The notes below the pieces were generated by a model, which ran no database searches, was not told where the DNA came from, and saw only the letters and a program-made list of their open reading frames with translations. Positions 9,666-20,815 of a stretch of 64,000 bases of DNA are shown in pieces (within the stretch, counting starts at the first letter, position 1; each line of letters begins with the position of its first letter). The translations under genes were made by a program, and so were the position numbers. The stretch comes from Patella vulgata (lineage: Eukaryota; Mollusca; Gastropoda; Patellidae), in contig NC_065883.2 in the NCBI RefSeq assembly GCF_932274485.2, positions 48,640,539 to 48,704,538 on the forward strand, in the 5' to 3' direction.

Positions 9666-11637
9666 GGCCATACTATATACCGGAAAATATAGTAGGAAGG
9701 TCAAGGTCATGTTCGTTTTACAAATAGCCCCCCCCCCCCCAAAAAAAAATCCGATTTTTTTTTCTCTCAAATTTTTTTGACGAAAAAAATTTTCTGTCCC
9801 CCCCCAAAAATAGAATTTTTCCGAAAAATTTGTTTTACAAAAAAAACATTCCGTAGGAAATAATTTTACAGAGAAAAATACTGGAAACAAAATTTGAATT
9901 TTTTGAGAGAGAAATTTGGGAGAAAAAATTCTTAAAAATAATCTGAAAAGAAATTTTTCTTTGACCGTAGGCGATCGCTCGCTTGTATGTTAATGAACTT
10001 ATTTCATCAGCGCTCACCTGGTCCAAAACCACACACGAGGACCAAACTCCGCATTACTAAATACCTACCGGAAAACTTAGAAGAGTAAACTGTGCCCGAG
10101 ATTTTTTTAGAGAGCGCGCCGCGCCGCTCCGGGAGGGATCATCGTCAGGGTGGGACGGGGGGTGGAATTGTCCAGTCACGTGACGAACATAGATCTTCCA
10201 TTCCTCAACCCATATTATTTCCACAGTCATTGTCATTAATCACAAATTACGGGATGATATACGAAAATGCAGGTTTACTTTGAAATAGTGTAAATGATAC
10301 TTTTCCATCTACAATCTTCAGATCAAAGGATGAAAGTTCTTACACAGTGTAGCATAATTTGTGCAACAGAAGACATCTCGAATATCGATTGTCGGAAAAA
10401 ACATTTTCTCGGGGACATTTTTTTCCGATTACGCATTCGGTGTAAGTCTTCAGCCACCAGGAAGTGGTTAATATGGTAATGTTTTATTACGATAGTAGTA
10501 CATAAAACAAATTGGTTGCCTGAGGTTCTCGGGGGGAAAGTAACCCCATCGGCTAGAGTCCTCTATTTCACAAACAAAAACAACAATTGCTTCCTTGAAA
10601 ATTTATGGATCAACCCTTTTCACAGACGTCCAGATTACTATTTCCCGTCAATGCAGTAAGATAGAATATGTAGTTTCCTCATGGACAATTGGGCGAAAGT
10701 TGGGGTTTTCTCAAGGAAAACTGGTCAACGAGTTGGGGAATAAAGCTTGAAAAGTAATCCAGAAAAAAAATCCTGTGTGCGGCCCTCGGATTATGATGGA
10801 ATATGTTGAATATTATTATGGTTCAAGTGATTATATTTGACCCTGGAATGAAAGTAAGCTCAGAAACAAGTAGATTTTTAGCCCTTCCAACGAGATGGAT
10901 AGCTCTTGGAAAGGATAGACACTTTTCAGATTACAGCCTGTCCGAGAATTGCGTGGCATCCATTTCGTTTGGTGATTAGGACACATAGCGGTTAAACCTG
11001 GAACTTCAACTCGAACTATTCAGAGATTTATTAACTCGCTTTTGATGATACTTGCTGTTTTATGATGCGATTTTTTGTTACCTAGGAAGGAGTTGGCCTA
11101 ATCGTGCCTTCCACTAATTCGTACCACCCTGATGCCAGCGTTACTGGTAAGAATCAGTAGACCGGCGCAACCGGCATATAACGGGGCCCCCAGAGGGCTG
11201 TGTTTAATCTACTGAAATACTGAAACACTGAAATCTACTAAAATTTACTGAAAACTAAAATTAAAATACAAAATAAAATATGGTCAATGATGGAGGTAGA
11301 CTGATTGCGTTTTTTAAAACATTCAAAACATAATAGGCATCAACAAAATTTTGGAGAAAAAAAAATCGGATTTTTTTTTTGGGGGGGGGGGGGGGCTATT
11401 TGTAAAACGAACATCGTAATGACCTTGACCTTCCTTCATCGGCGCTCTTTTGGTCCAAAACCGCACACAGAGGACCAGGCTCCGGGTTACCTATTTAGGG
11501 TGTTTTCCGGTATTTAGGATGTTTTCCGGTATTTAGGATGTTTTCCGGTATTTAGTGTTTTTACGGTGTTTCCGGTATTCAGTATAAAATGGTGTTTTCC
11601 GGTTGTTTTCCGGGTGTTTTCCGGTATATAGTATGCC
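9666..11637. mobile_element. Nonautonomous 1.97-kb inverted-repeat element, CCGG-rich ends (copy 1)
   Basis: The left end GGCCATACTATATACCGG mirrors the right end CCGGTATATAGTATGCC. Further in, both ends share AAGGTCAAGGTCAT, CGTTTTACAAATAGC, a C/G run and an A/T run. The right end has an added minisatellite of GTTTTCCGGTATTTAGGAT steps. It interrupts a LINE. The LINE sequence GTGCAATGAGG occurs on both sides (about 9655-9665 and 11638-11648), a target duplication of about 11 bp. No transposase frame is present. TSD size and long ends suggest a Mutator-like or hAT-like nonautonomous element, but the family is not proven. Confidence 0.8.
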
Positions 11638-11985
11638 GTGCAATGAGGGCTCGTGCGCCTCGACGTATAAATGCTCCTAAACTGATTTTAAGTCCTTGGT
11701 TGTGTATGGTGTCAAGCTCTTTGAGATAAGAATCGCGGGCTGACCCATACACAATACATCCATAGTCGAGTTTGGATCTTATTAATGCTCGATATAATCT
11801 GAGCAAGACCTTACGGTCTGCTCCCCAATCAGTGTTTGATAAGACACTCAATATGTTAAGGGCTTTCAGACATTTCTTCTTGAGTGTTTTTATATGAGGG
11901 ATAAACCAAAGCAAAAACCCATCAAATTGTGTATCCCTGCTTACCCTAAGCAGAAAATTCTCATCTTCAAACTCAATCATTCAAG
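11638..11985 (-). pseudogene. LINE reverse transcriptase thumb fragment
   Basis: The frame contains FIPHIKTLKKKCLKALNI, NTDWGADRKVLLRLYRALIR and SKLDYGCIVYGSA, which is the conserved C-terminal part of RT in I/Jockey-type LINEs. It pairs with 36370-36650 on the + strand. Both copies start at the same truncated point, where GGTTTA is joined directly to TCCCTCATAT. The few residues usual before FIPHIK are missing in both, so the two copies share an ancestral deletion. It continues into 9241-9665 across the inserted element. Confidence 0.85.
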
Positions 11986-11989
11986 GCAT

Positions 11990-12095
11990 CCACCTATAAA
12001 CACCTATACCAAGTTTGAACATTCTTGCTGAATTAGGAGAGTTATTGTGTCCCAAAAAGTGTGACGGGACAGACAAACCCATGTTTAAGTTTATT
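11990..12095 (-). repeat. About 100-bp repeat, inverted partner at 34296-34398
   Basis: It contains GTGACGGGACAGACAAACCC and TTTTTGGGACACAATA (read on one or the other strand). The inverted match at 34296-34398 is nearly perfect. It looks like the first unit of the tandem family seen at 39040-40140 (GATGAAACTTGGTGTATAG steps). Confidence 0.75.
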
Positions 12096-13591
12096 AGGGT
12101 TTCACACTGCGTAGCTTGTGTGAAACACTATTGTTTTTGTTAAAATTATTATTCTTATTATTATTATTATTCTTTTGTTTTGAGTAGATCTCAGCAACTG
12201 ATTGTCGGATCGTTACGATTTCTTCGGTTTTATCAGAAAAGTGGGTGTGACTTAGAGGATAAAGCTATTTTGAACGTTCTGCGACAATGCGAAATGTCCG
12301 AAATCACCGAAGCTATCGTTTTTAGAAATATTGCAGTAATTTTAACAATAATCATTGGATTTTAACTTTCGATGCATTTTGGCATAGACGGGGCACATAG
12401 CTACGCTACTTTTGATTTTTGATTTTCGGCAAATCTTCGCAGATATTAGGCGCTAAATTTAGAAAATTTAAATTTTTACAAAAAACTTTTTTATTTATGA
12501 ATATTTTTTAGTCGTGTTTTACACAAATATAACGAGTCTTCTGACTTGGGCAAAAATGTGAAAAATTTTTGTCTCGGTAATTTTCCTTGGCCCCCATTGG
12601 CTAATTCAGTTTTTCAGTCCTAGATTAATTATTTATTGTTCGATTTGTATAAAACAAAGTTCATATGCTCCGTTGTCTCAATTGTCATTTTTTTTGTTAC
12701 CAATAGTGTTATCTGTCGGCACCGGAAGTGGCGTAAATTGACAAAAAACTACAATTTTGACAGTTAGGTACCATTTTTCGAAAGCAAATATTATTTTTTT
12801 CAAATCTGGTATAACTGAAATTGTGCGCCCTTTAAAGGCGCACAAAATGTTGGGACCAGTTTTTTTAATTTCGATTCCGTTTTCGGGCTATTTCGATTAA
12901 AAGGTGAAAAAAGGTGTAAAATTAAGCTATTTACAACCCATCCAGCGTTTTCATATTTTAAAATATTACTTCGTAACTTTCATAAACTCGTAGCAATAAT
13001 CTATACGGAGAGAATGTATTTGAAAATTAATTTGTAATATGCGCAGTTGCCGAGAAATGGGCAATTATGCATGAGTCACTTTTTACGCTAGTTTGCCTGT
13101 AAAAGAGTCAATTATTATTCGATTTTCATAAAAGTGACACCATTTGATGTGTAATGTCAATTTTAACTAGGTCAAACCAATTTAACATTTTCAATATCAC
13201 CGGAAATGACGTAATTTGGGCAAAAATTGTATTTATAGCCTTCGAAACCAGTAATTTATTCAAATGAGTCATATTTGTTATTTGTTTAAAATTTTGATAT
13301 TTGATTCAAATCAACTAATACAATGAACCCCTACGATCATATAGATATCACAAAATGGTTTCTAACTTGTTCAGTTGCGGAGAAATAGGCAATTTTCAAC
13401 AGGTCACTTTTTAAGGTTTTTTGTCAATAAAAGTGTCAATTATTATTCGATTTTCATGAAATTTTCACTGTGTGATACATAATGCCATTTACGATTTCAT
13501 ACAAGTAATTTAAGATTTTCATTATCACCGGAAGTAACGTCATTTTGGCAAAAACTGTATTTTTAGCCTTCAAAACTCCTCCCTTCAAACT
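12096..13591. repeat. Noncoding repeat region with CGGAAGTGACGT-type units
   Basis: It begins with a perfect short hairpin (GTTTCACAC...GTGTGAAAC, about 12109-12136) and a TTATTATTATT tract. It then has three degraded tandem units centred near 12717, 13200 and 13525. Each carries CACCGGAAGTGRCGT, a (T/G)GGCAAAAA stretch and CAATTATTATTCGATTTTCA. No coding frame is credible. Confidence 0.6.
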
Positions 13592-15126
13592 CAGGGTGGG
13601 ACGGGGGGTGGAATTGTCCAGTCACGTGACGAACATAGACCTTCCATTCCTCAACCCATATTATTTCCACAGTCATTGTCATTAATCACAAATTACGGGA
13701 TGATATACGAAAATGCAGGTTTACTTTGAAATAGTGCAAATGATACTTTTCCATCTACAATCTTTAGATCAAAGGATGCAAGTTCTTACACAGTGCAGCA
13801 TAATTTGTGCAAAAGAAGACATCTCGAATATCGATTGTCGGAAAAAACATTTTCTCGGGGACATTTTTTTCCGAATACGCATTCGGTGTAAGTCTTCAGC
13901 CACCAGGAAGTAGTTAACATAGTAATGTTTTATTACGATAGTAGGTCATAAAACAAATTGGTTGCCTGAGATTCTCGGGGGAAAAGTAGACTCATCGGCC
14001 AGAGTCCTCTATTTCACAAACAAAAACAACAATTGCTTCCTTGAAAATTTATCGATCAACCCTTTTCACAGACGTCCAGCTTACCACTTCCCGTCAATGC
14101 AGTAAGATAGATTATGTAGTTTTCTCATGGACAATTGGGCGAAAGTTGGGGTTTTCTCAAGGAAAACTGGTCAACAAGTTGGGGAAAAAAGCTCGAAAAG
14201 TAATCCAGAAAAAAATCCTGTGTGCGGCCCTCGGAATATGATGGAATATGTTGAATATTATTATGGTTCAAGTGATTATATTTGACCCTGGAATGAAAGT
14301 AAGCTCAGAAATAAGTAGATTTTTAGCCCTTCCAACGAGATGGATAGCTCTTGGAAAGGATAAACACTTTTCAGATTACAGCCTGTCCGAGAATTGCTTG
14401 GCATCCATTTCGTTTGGTGATTAGGATACATAGTGGTTAAACCTGGAACTTCAACTCGAACTATTCAGAGATTTATTAACTCGCTTTTGATGATACTTGC
14501 TGTTTTATGATGCGATTTTCTGTTACCTAGGGAGGAGTTGGCCTAGTCGTGCCTTCCACTAATTCGTACCACCCTGATGCCAGCGTTACTGGTAAGAACC
14601 AGGATACCGGCGCAACCGGCATATAATGGGGCCCTCCGAGGGCAGTGTTTAATCTAATGAAATACTGAAACACTGAAATCTACTGAAATTTACTGAAAAT
14701 TAAAATTAAAATACAAAATAAAATATGGTCAATGATGGAGGTAGACTGATTGCGTCTTTTAAAACATTCAAAACATAATAGGCATCAACAGAATTTTAGA
14801 GAAAAAAAATCGGAAATTTTTATTTTTTTTTTTGGTGGGGGGGGGCGGGGCTATTTGTAAAACGATCATCGTAATGACCTTGACCTTCCTTCATCGGCGC
14901 TCACTTGGTCCAAAACCGCACACAGAGGACCAGGCTCCGGGTTACCTATTTAGGGTGTTTTCCGGTATTTAGGATGTTTTCCGGTATTTAGTGTTTTTCC
15001 GATGATTTCCGGTATTCAGTATAAAATGGTGTTTTCCGGTTGTTTTCCGAGGTTTTTTGGTTGTTTTCCGGTGTTTTCCGGTTGTTTTCCGGTGTTTTCC
15101 TGTGTTTTCCGGTATATAGTATGGCC
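13592..15126. mobile_element. Nonautonomous CCGG-ended inverted-repeat element (copy 2, left-truncated)
   Basis: It is colinear with 10147-11637 of copy 1 at roughly 96% identity, including AGGGTGGGACGGGGGGTGG at its start and GGTATATAGTATGGCC at its end. The left 480 bp, including the left inverted end, are missing. The break lies exactly at CAGGGTGGG. Its right end abuts the first base of the large foldback structure at 15128. Confidence 0.85.
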
Positions 15127-15127
15127 C

Positions 15128-16480
15128 CAAGTTATGCAATAACAAATTTATGACACTACTTGCATTAATCCCAAAAATCTGTAAGTAAATAAATATCGAT
15201 AGGCACTTGATGATACCAGGCCGTACTGCGCGGGTAGACTTATCACCGGAATTCACCGGAATCATTTACAATCACCGGAATTTATTTATAATCACCGGAA
15301 TTCACCGGAATTCACTTCTAAAATCCCCGGTTCCTCCCACAAAACTCACATATTTTAAATGTATAATACATTTTGATCTCTCCAAAGGCCAGATAAAGGC
15401 GCTGTGTAGGTGAATTTATTTGAAAGACTACCGGAATTCATTTCAAATATATGCATCATATTATGATAACGTAGGGCGCGTCGTATTACTATTCCAATAG
15501 GCTGAACTCCAAAATAACACATAATAACAATTCGCGCGAATTACCCAATAACTCCAAAATAACAGCCAATAACCCCAAAAATGTTGACTGTGGAAACACA
15601 ATATAACAAATTAGTTGAATTTAAGAAGCCTCGCTGATTTGTGCCCAAATCGGAGGTTCACGGGAGATAACTCGTGTATGTGATTTTTTGTTGACAAGAA
15701 ACTAATTTAATGTATACTTTCGTTGCAATTCGTTGTAATGTATTGTAATAAAAGATTGATGATAATAGTTTATTAAAATAAACAATTTAATATTATAGCT
15801 ATATTTATTTATTTATAATTGCAAATTGCGCCGATTGTCACTTTCGGTCATAGACATCGTATTCGTAACTTGTTTAGACCGAGCGGAATCTCTCACCCGT
15901 ATTCCAGCACCCGGATTCGAGATCTAGTTAGCAGACATAATTCTCAGCGTACTTCAGCATACCGATTCGAGATCAAGTTGGCAGACATATATTCTCTAAC
16001 CGTATTCCAGCCATAGAAATATAGATTCCAGCACCCGGATTCGAGATCAAGTTAGCAGACATATTCTCTCACCGTATTCTAGCACGCGGATTCGAGATCA
16101 AATTAGCAGACATTATATTCTTTCACCGTATTCCAGCACCCGCATTCGAGATCAAGTTAGCAGACATATTCTCCCGCCGTATTCCATTTCCAGCACTCGG
16201 ATTCGAGATCAAGTGAGCGCACGTATTCCTAGCGCCAAGAAAAACCTAGATATAATTATCACGAAAATAATTGTTACCTTTATATTAGAAAATAAAATTT
16301 TTAAACATATTAATGCAAAATATTATGTAATAGATCCCCCGATCCCACCCCACACCCCCAAAATGTACTATTACCGTAAACATACTAAAATATCGCACAC
16401 TAGGCTAACTGAGCATGCAAAAAAGGGTACGTCCATTTTGCATCAAAAAGTACCCCAATCAGCTTTGGTGGGAAAATGTT
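15128..16480 (+). repeat. Left inverted arm of the foldback structure
   Basis: Outer part: CACCGGAATTCACCGGAA minisatellite steps (15243-15315). Middle: unique-looking AT-rich DNA. Inner part: six subrepeats of about 50-55 bp at 15899-16225, each with ATTCCAGCACCCGGATTCGAG and AGATCAAGTTAGCAGACAT. It then enters degraded satellite sequence from about 16368. The mirror copy is at 32480-33778. Confidence 0.88.
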
Positions 16481-16941
16481 TTTTGTTTCACGGAATCAAG
16501 AGATGAAAAAACTACTAGAATACAAAATTTCAGAAGGCTCCTATGCTGGCGTTTCGAGATATTACCGTAAACATACTAAACATATGGGGGAATCGGGTTG
16601 AGGTAGGCTGACTGCGCACGTAATAACTTCTAAACTAGCTTTGGTGGCTTCAATATTTTTTATTTCACCAACTAGACAGGTGCATAAGGCATGAACATGC
16701 CAAATTTCATTAACTTTCTATGTTGGCGTATCGAGTTATACCACCGCAAATTTCCTAGCACCCGGATTCGAGGCGGAGTTTTTAGGTTCAATAAACAACG
16801 GGTACACCCACACTGCTTCAAAAAACGACCCAAACCAGCTTTGGTGGGAAAATGTTTTTTTATTTCACGGAATCAAGGGATGAATAAACTACTAGAATAC
16901 AAAATTTCAGAAGGTTCAAATGCTGGCGTTTCGAGATATAT
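16368..16941 (+). repeat. Satellite monomers at the inner edge of the left arm
   Basis: A partial and about one full monomer of the 377-bp family (ATTACCGTAAACATACTAAA, CTAGCTTTGGTGGCTTCAA, GCACCCGGATTCGAGGCGGA). The last monomer is interrupted after GAGATATAT by the 10.5-kb element that starts at 16942. Confidence 0.85.
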
Positions 16942-17660
16942 CCCAGTTAACATTGATGGTTAGATTTACGTAAAGTTTACGTCATTATGGTTAGATTTTG
17001 GTTAGCGTCCAATAATGGTAAAATTCTTTGGTTAAATTTACGTTACTTTTACGTCATAATGGTTATGGTTACTTTTACGTCAGAAAATGACGTAAATGTA
17101 ACATAAACTTTATGACGGATTACTAATCAATTTTTTTCCCTTTGAATACTTCTTGATTAAATAACATTACAAGTGTGTGCACATTCTAACAATTGATATA
17201 TAGTCGGAATTCAGACATAATAATTATATATGTATTATTGGTTATAATTCTAACGTTAATCTAACGTAAATTTTACATCAGGTTTCTAACCGTTAGTTTA
17301 TGGTTAGTTTTCTGACGTAAATCTAACGTTAGTTTTCTGACGTAAATCTAACGTTAGTTTTCTGACGTAAATCTAACGTTAGTTTTCTGACATAAATCTA
17401 ACGTTAGTTTTCTGACGTAAATCTAACGTTAGTTTTCTAACGTTATAGTAATGTTAGTTTTCTAACGTTAATGTAATGTTAGTTTTATGTCATAATTTTA
17501 ACCGTTAATTTAGGGTTAGTTTTCTAACGTCAATCTAATGTTAATTTTATAACATAAAACTAACTTTAGTTTTCTAACATAAATCTAACGTTAGTTTTCT
17601 AACATAAGCCTGATATTAGTTGTAAAACGTAAAACAAATGTCAGTTTAATGTCATGATAC
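16942..17660 (+). repeat. Left ACGTAA-rich terminal array
   Basis: Tandem steps of about 25 bp (TCTGACGTAAATCTAACG TTAGTTT pattern), regular at about 17300-17440 and decaying outward. The repeats contain both strands of the ACGTAA/TTACGT motif, so the array can fold on itself and pair with the right array at 26990-27408. Confidence 0.8.
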
Positions 17661-17668
17661 TAACAATT

Positions 17669-18041
17669 AAGGGCCTGACAAGACAGCTACCTAGTCATTA
17701 AAATGGGACAAAAATGGGTAAGACCCTGGCTCGCTACCCTGGAGGTCGGGTGTTCGATCCCTGCATTGGCCGAGAAAGTTCATCCAGATTTCCGGCGTTT
17801 TTTCCCCTTGTCAGTGATGCAGGACGGAGAGCCTGACAAGGACAGCTGTCTAGTTGTTCAGATGGGATAAAAAACCGAGGTCCCGTGTACACATTGGCAT
17901 GCATGATATAAGAGTAGGCCGTAGTGCGACTGTCGGGGCAAAATTTCCCTCATAACACACTGTATGGTGTATGGCCATCTTCATTAGCCCAGTTCGGAGC
18001 AGAACAGTTGGACGTTAAACCCCATTTCATTTCATTACATT
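17669..18041 (+). mobile_element. SINE-A copy, with a partial copy fused at its head
   Basis: B box GGTCGGGTGTTCGATCCC, core and tail ATTTCATTTC are present. The first 45 bp are an internal SINE-A segment (GCCTGACAAG...ATGGGACAAAAA) instead of the normal A-box start, so the head is rearranged. Confidence 0.8.
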
Positions 18042-18271
18042 TTGTATCCATTTCTAAGTGCCCAAGAATAGAGATCTAGCTCCTTTAATAGTTGCGAACT
18101 GTAGGTGACACACAAAGAGAAAACGAATGAATGAATGATCTACTCTCATTTCAAATTCCAAATGTCAAGGGTTCTTTTACGTGCACACCCACGTGATGGA
18201 CTAGACACTGTTTTTTGAGGTCCTCTGTCCTACACTACTACTAACAAAAGGAACTTTCTCGACCAACATGG

Positions 18272-18633
18272 GGATCCCGTTGGCTAAGTGAGTAAGACGC
18301 TGACTCGCTAGCCTGGAGGTCGGGTGTTCGATCCCTGCATTGGCTGAGAAAGTTCATCCAGATTTTCCTGCGTGTTTTCCCCTTGTCAGTGATACAGGAC
18401 GGAGGGGCTGACAAGAACAGCTGTCTAGTCAGGGATGAAAAACTGAGGTCACGTGTACACACAGGAGTGCACATGAAAGATCCCTTGGTAGTTGGAACAT
18501 GATATAAGAGTAGGCCATAGCGCCGCTGCCTGGGCAAAATTTCCTTCATAGCATACTGTATGGCGTATGCTCGTCTTCATTAGCTCAGTTTAGGAGCAGA
18601 ACAGTAAGACGTTAAACCCGATTTCATTTCATT
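18272..18633 (+). mobile_element. SINE-A, full-length reference copy (tRNA-derived)
   Basis: The 362-bp copy is bounded by a 17-bp target duplication TTTCTCGACCAACAYGG (18255-18271 and 18634-18650). The head is tRNA-like, with A box TGGCTAAGTGAGTAAG and B box GGTCGGGTGTTCGATCC. The body holds AGTGATRCAGGACGGAGG, GACAGCTGTCTAGTC, AAAGATCCCTTGG and ATAAGAGTAGGCC. The 3' end is AGACGTTAAACCC plus an ATTTC tail. It would be transcribed by RNA polymerase III and moved by a LINE. The exact bounds make it the best guide to the family. Confidence 0.95.
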
Positions 18634-18694
18634 TTTCTCGACCAACACGGAAATTGAACCCCTCATTTGCTAGCCAGTGTGTTACTAATTACTA

Positions 18695-18958
18695 GAGAGG
18701 GAGAGAGAGAAATGGGGTTTAACGTCTACTCGACACAAACTAGGTCATTTCGGGACTAACATATAGTTTAATTTTTATTTACATAATTCGCTTGCGCGTA
18801 GGGGTCTTTAGCAGTGGGAGAAAACCGGAGGTTGGACAGGCGACCCTACTCCTTGTCACGTACAACCGGGGATTCGAAACCACGCCTGTCAACTCAATGA
18901 CAGACTTTATGATACCGCTCCCGCACGCTATTCTTTCAGCTACCCCCCCCCCCCCCCC
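18695..18958 (-). mobile_element. SINE-B, full copy (second tRNA-derived family)
   Basis: On the - strand it has an A-box-like TAGCTGAAAGAATAGCG, B box GGTTTCGAATCCC, and a body with CGACCCTACTCC (complement GGAGTAGGGTCG) and AATTATGTAAATAAAAATTA. It ends in GACGTTAAACCCCATTTC plus a TCTC tail. A 14-bp target duplication GTTACTAATTACTA flanks it (18681-18694 and 18959-18972). It shares only the 3' end with SINE-A, so the two families probably use the same LINE machinery. Confidence 0.92.
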
Positions 18959-19016
18959 GTTACTAATTACTAAGTTTGTGAAATGTAGGTTTTTCCTCAT
19001 GTAGGTTTGTCCTGAT

Positions 19017-19357
19017 GAAATCGGTTTATTGTCCTACTGTTCTGCTCCGACTGGGCTAATGAAGACAGGTACATACCATACAATGTGCTATGAGGGAAAT
19101 TTTGCCCCAGCAGCGGCACTATGGCCTACTAATATCGAATCCAACTGCCAAGGGATCTTTTCGTGCAAGCCAATGTATACATGGTACCTCGGTTTTTTGT
19201 CCCATCTGAGTGACTAGACTACTGTCCTTGTTCCTGCACCTCTGACAAGGGGAAACCATGTCGGAAAATCCTGATGAACTTTCTCCACCAATGCAGGGAT
19301 CGAACACGTGCCCTCCGGATTACCGAGCCAGCATCTTACGCACTTAGCCACCGTGGC
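19017..19357 (-). mobile_element. SINE-A copy
   Basis: Near full-length on the - strand. The tail is degraded, but the head ends at GCACTTAGCCACCGTGG (complement of the A box) and the B box is visible as GGGATCGAACAC. Confidence 0.85.
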
Positions 19358-19374
19358 TTTATCAAAATTAGTAA

Positions 19375-19552
19375 TGAAGATGTGCTATGACAGAAATTTT
19401 GCCTGGACAGCAGCATTACCGCACTTACTAATGAAGATGTGCTAGGAAAGACATTTTGCCTGGAGAGCAGCATTTCCGCATATAGTCATTACCAATAGTT
19501 CTAAGTGCACGCCAACCTGTAAAAGAGGTCTTTACACACTTTTCCATCATTA
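19375..19552 (-). mobile_element. Two partial SINE-A fragments
   Basis: The block AATGAAGATGTGCTA...GAAATTTTGCCTGGACAGCAGC occurs twice in a row, followed by the GTGCACGCCAA segment. Heads and tails are missing. Confidence 0.65.
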
Positions 19553-19734
19553 CCAATTACTAGTCTGCGGGTTCACTAGTCCATGGGTGCACTAATCCGT
19601 GCATTCACTAGTCCACTAGTCTGACTCTATAAAATACTATAAATATGAGTATTAAAGAAACCCAGTAGATATGGTGACTGATATCACCCTTCGTAAGGTG
19701 ATAACCCAACATCACGGCATTTTAACCCAAAATC

Positions 19735-20165
19735 ACATTTTAACCATTATAGCATATTATGCCCTTCTTCATTAGCCCACTTGGAACAAAATAGTAACAT
19801 GTTCAAACCCCATTTAAAATTCATTTTCATACTTTTCTGCACCAATCGGACTATTGAAGATAGTCATACGCAATGCAGAGTGCTATGACGGAAATTTTCT
19901 ATGGACTGTGGCAGGGCGGAGGATCTGGCAAGGGATAAGGTATAGTTGTTCGGGTCATACGAAAAATCAAGTCCTCATGTACATATTGGCATGCACGTAA
20001 AAGACACTCCGACAGTTGTAATTCAATAACAGAGTAGGCCATAGTGCCGCTATCCGTGCAAAGTTTCCGTCATAGTACACTGTATATAGTGTATGCCTGT
20101 CTTCATTAGCTCACTCAGAGCAAAACAGTAGGATGTTTAATCTCATTTAATTTTATTTAATTTTC
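19735..20165 (+). mobile_element. Two old SINE-A fragments
   Basis: 19735-19835 is a 3' end (CTTCATTAGCCCACTT, then a decayed tail). 19895-20165 holds the body from GGCGGAGGATCTGGCAAG to GTAGGATGTTTAATC. Both are clearly more diverged than the copies at 18272 and 23961. Confidence 0.7.
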
Positions 20166-20324
20166 CTACTTTTCTGCACCAATGGGACTATAAAAGATAG
20201 GCTGGCAAGCGGACGAGTGCACCCGTTGACTATTGAGCATCATTTACTTGAAAACGTTGAGAGAACCCTCAACGAAACGTCGCTTTAATTAAAATAGTAA
20301 TTGTGTTTTTTGTTGTATCATCGA

Positions 20325-20370
20325 GTCAAGTGAACGTTAAACCCCATTTCTCAATCTCTCAATTTTGATA
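20325..20370 (+). mobile_element. SINE-B-like 3' tail
   Basis: AACGTTAAACCCCATTTC with a TCTCAATCTCTC tail. The preceding 100 bp hold CCTCAACGAAACGTCGC, which I could not assign. Confidence 0.5.
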
Positions 20371-20499
20371 CCCAAAAATTTGACAAAACAAATAATGATT
20401 GATTGTCGGAAACTGTTTCATAAAGCAGAGTTGTTCTCTACTAAAAGGTTATCACTGTCCAAATGTTCGGAGTAGTCCACACCTAGGCCGACTATGCAT

Positions 20500-20815
20500 G
20501 AAGTGTTTTTATAATTAAATTTATTAAATATAGTACCTTGCACCAGTAAATATAAAATTAATGATCCTTTCACCAGTAAATATAAAATTCATAGGCCGAC
20601 AATGCATTAAGTGTTTTTTTATAATTAAAGTTATTAAATGTAGTACCTTGCACCAGTAAATATAAACTTAATGATCCTTGGACCAGTAAATATAATATTC
20701 ATGATCATTATTTATATAAGGCCTTCATCAACCTTGCACCAGTAAATATAAAATTAATGATCCTTGCACCAGTAAATATAAAATTCATGATCATTATTTA
20801 TATAAGGCCTTCATG
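20500..20815 (+). repeat. Nested tandem repeat with CACCAGTAAATATAAAATT steps
   Basis: CTTGCACCAGTAAATATAAA recurs six or more times at about 35-bp spacing, inside larger units that also carry TATAAGGCCTTCAT and AAGTGTTTTTATAATTAAA. Noncoding. Confidence 0.8.

Noticed and set aside
15899-16225. CRISPR-like array from regular 50-bp spacing
   Set aside because: The whole unit repeats, including the parts between the best-conserved cores, so there are no unique spacers, and this is animal DNA.
20225-20290. Hammerhead-ribozyme-like block (CGTTGAG loop CTCAACG then AAACGTC)
   Set aside because: The stem and GAAAC-like part fit, but the CUGAUGA core strand is not present, so a self-cleaving RNA is not supported.
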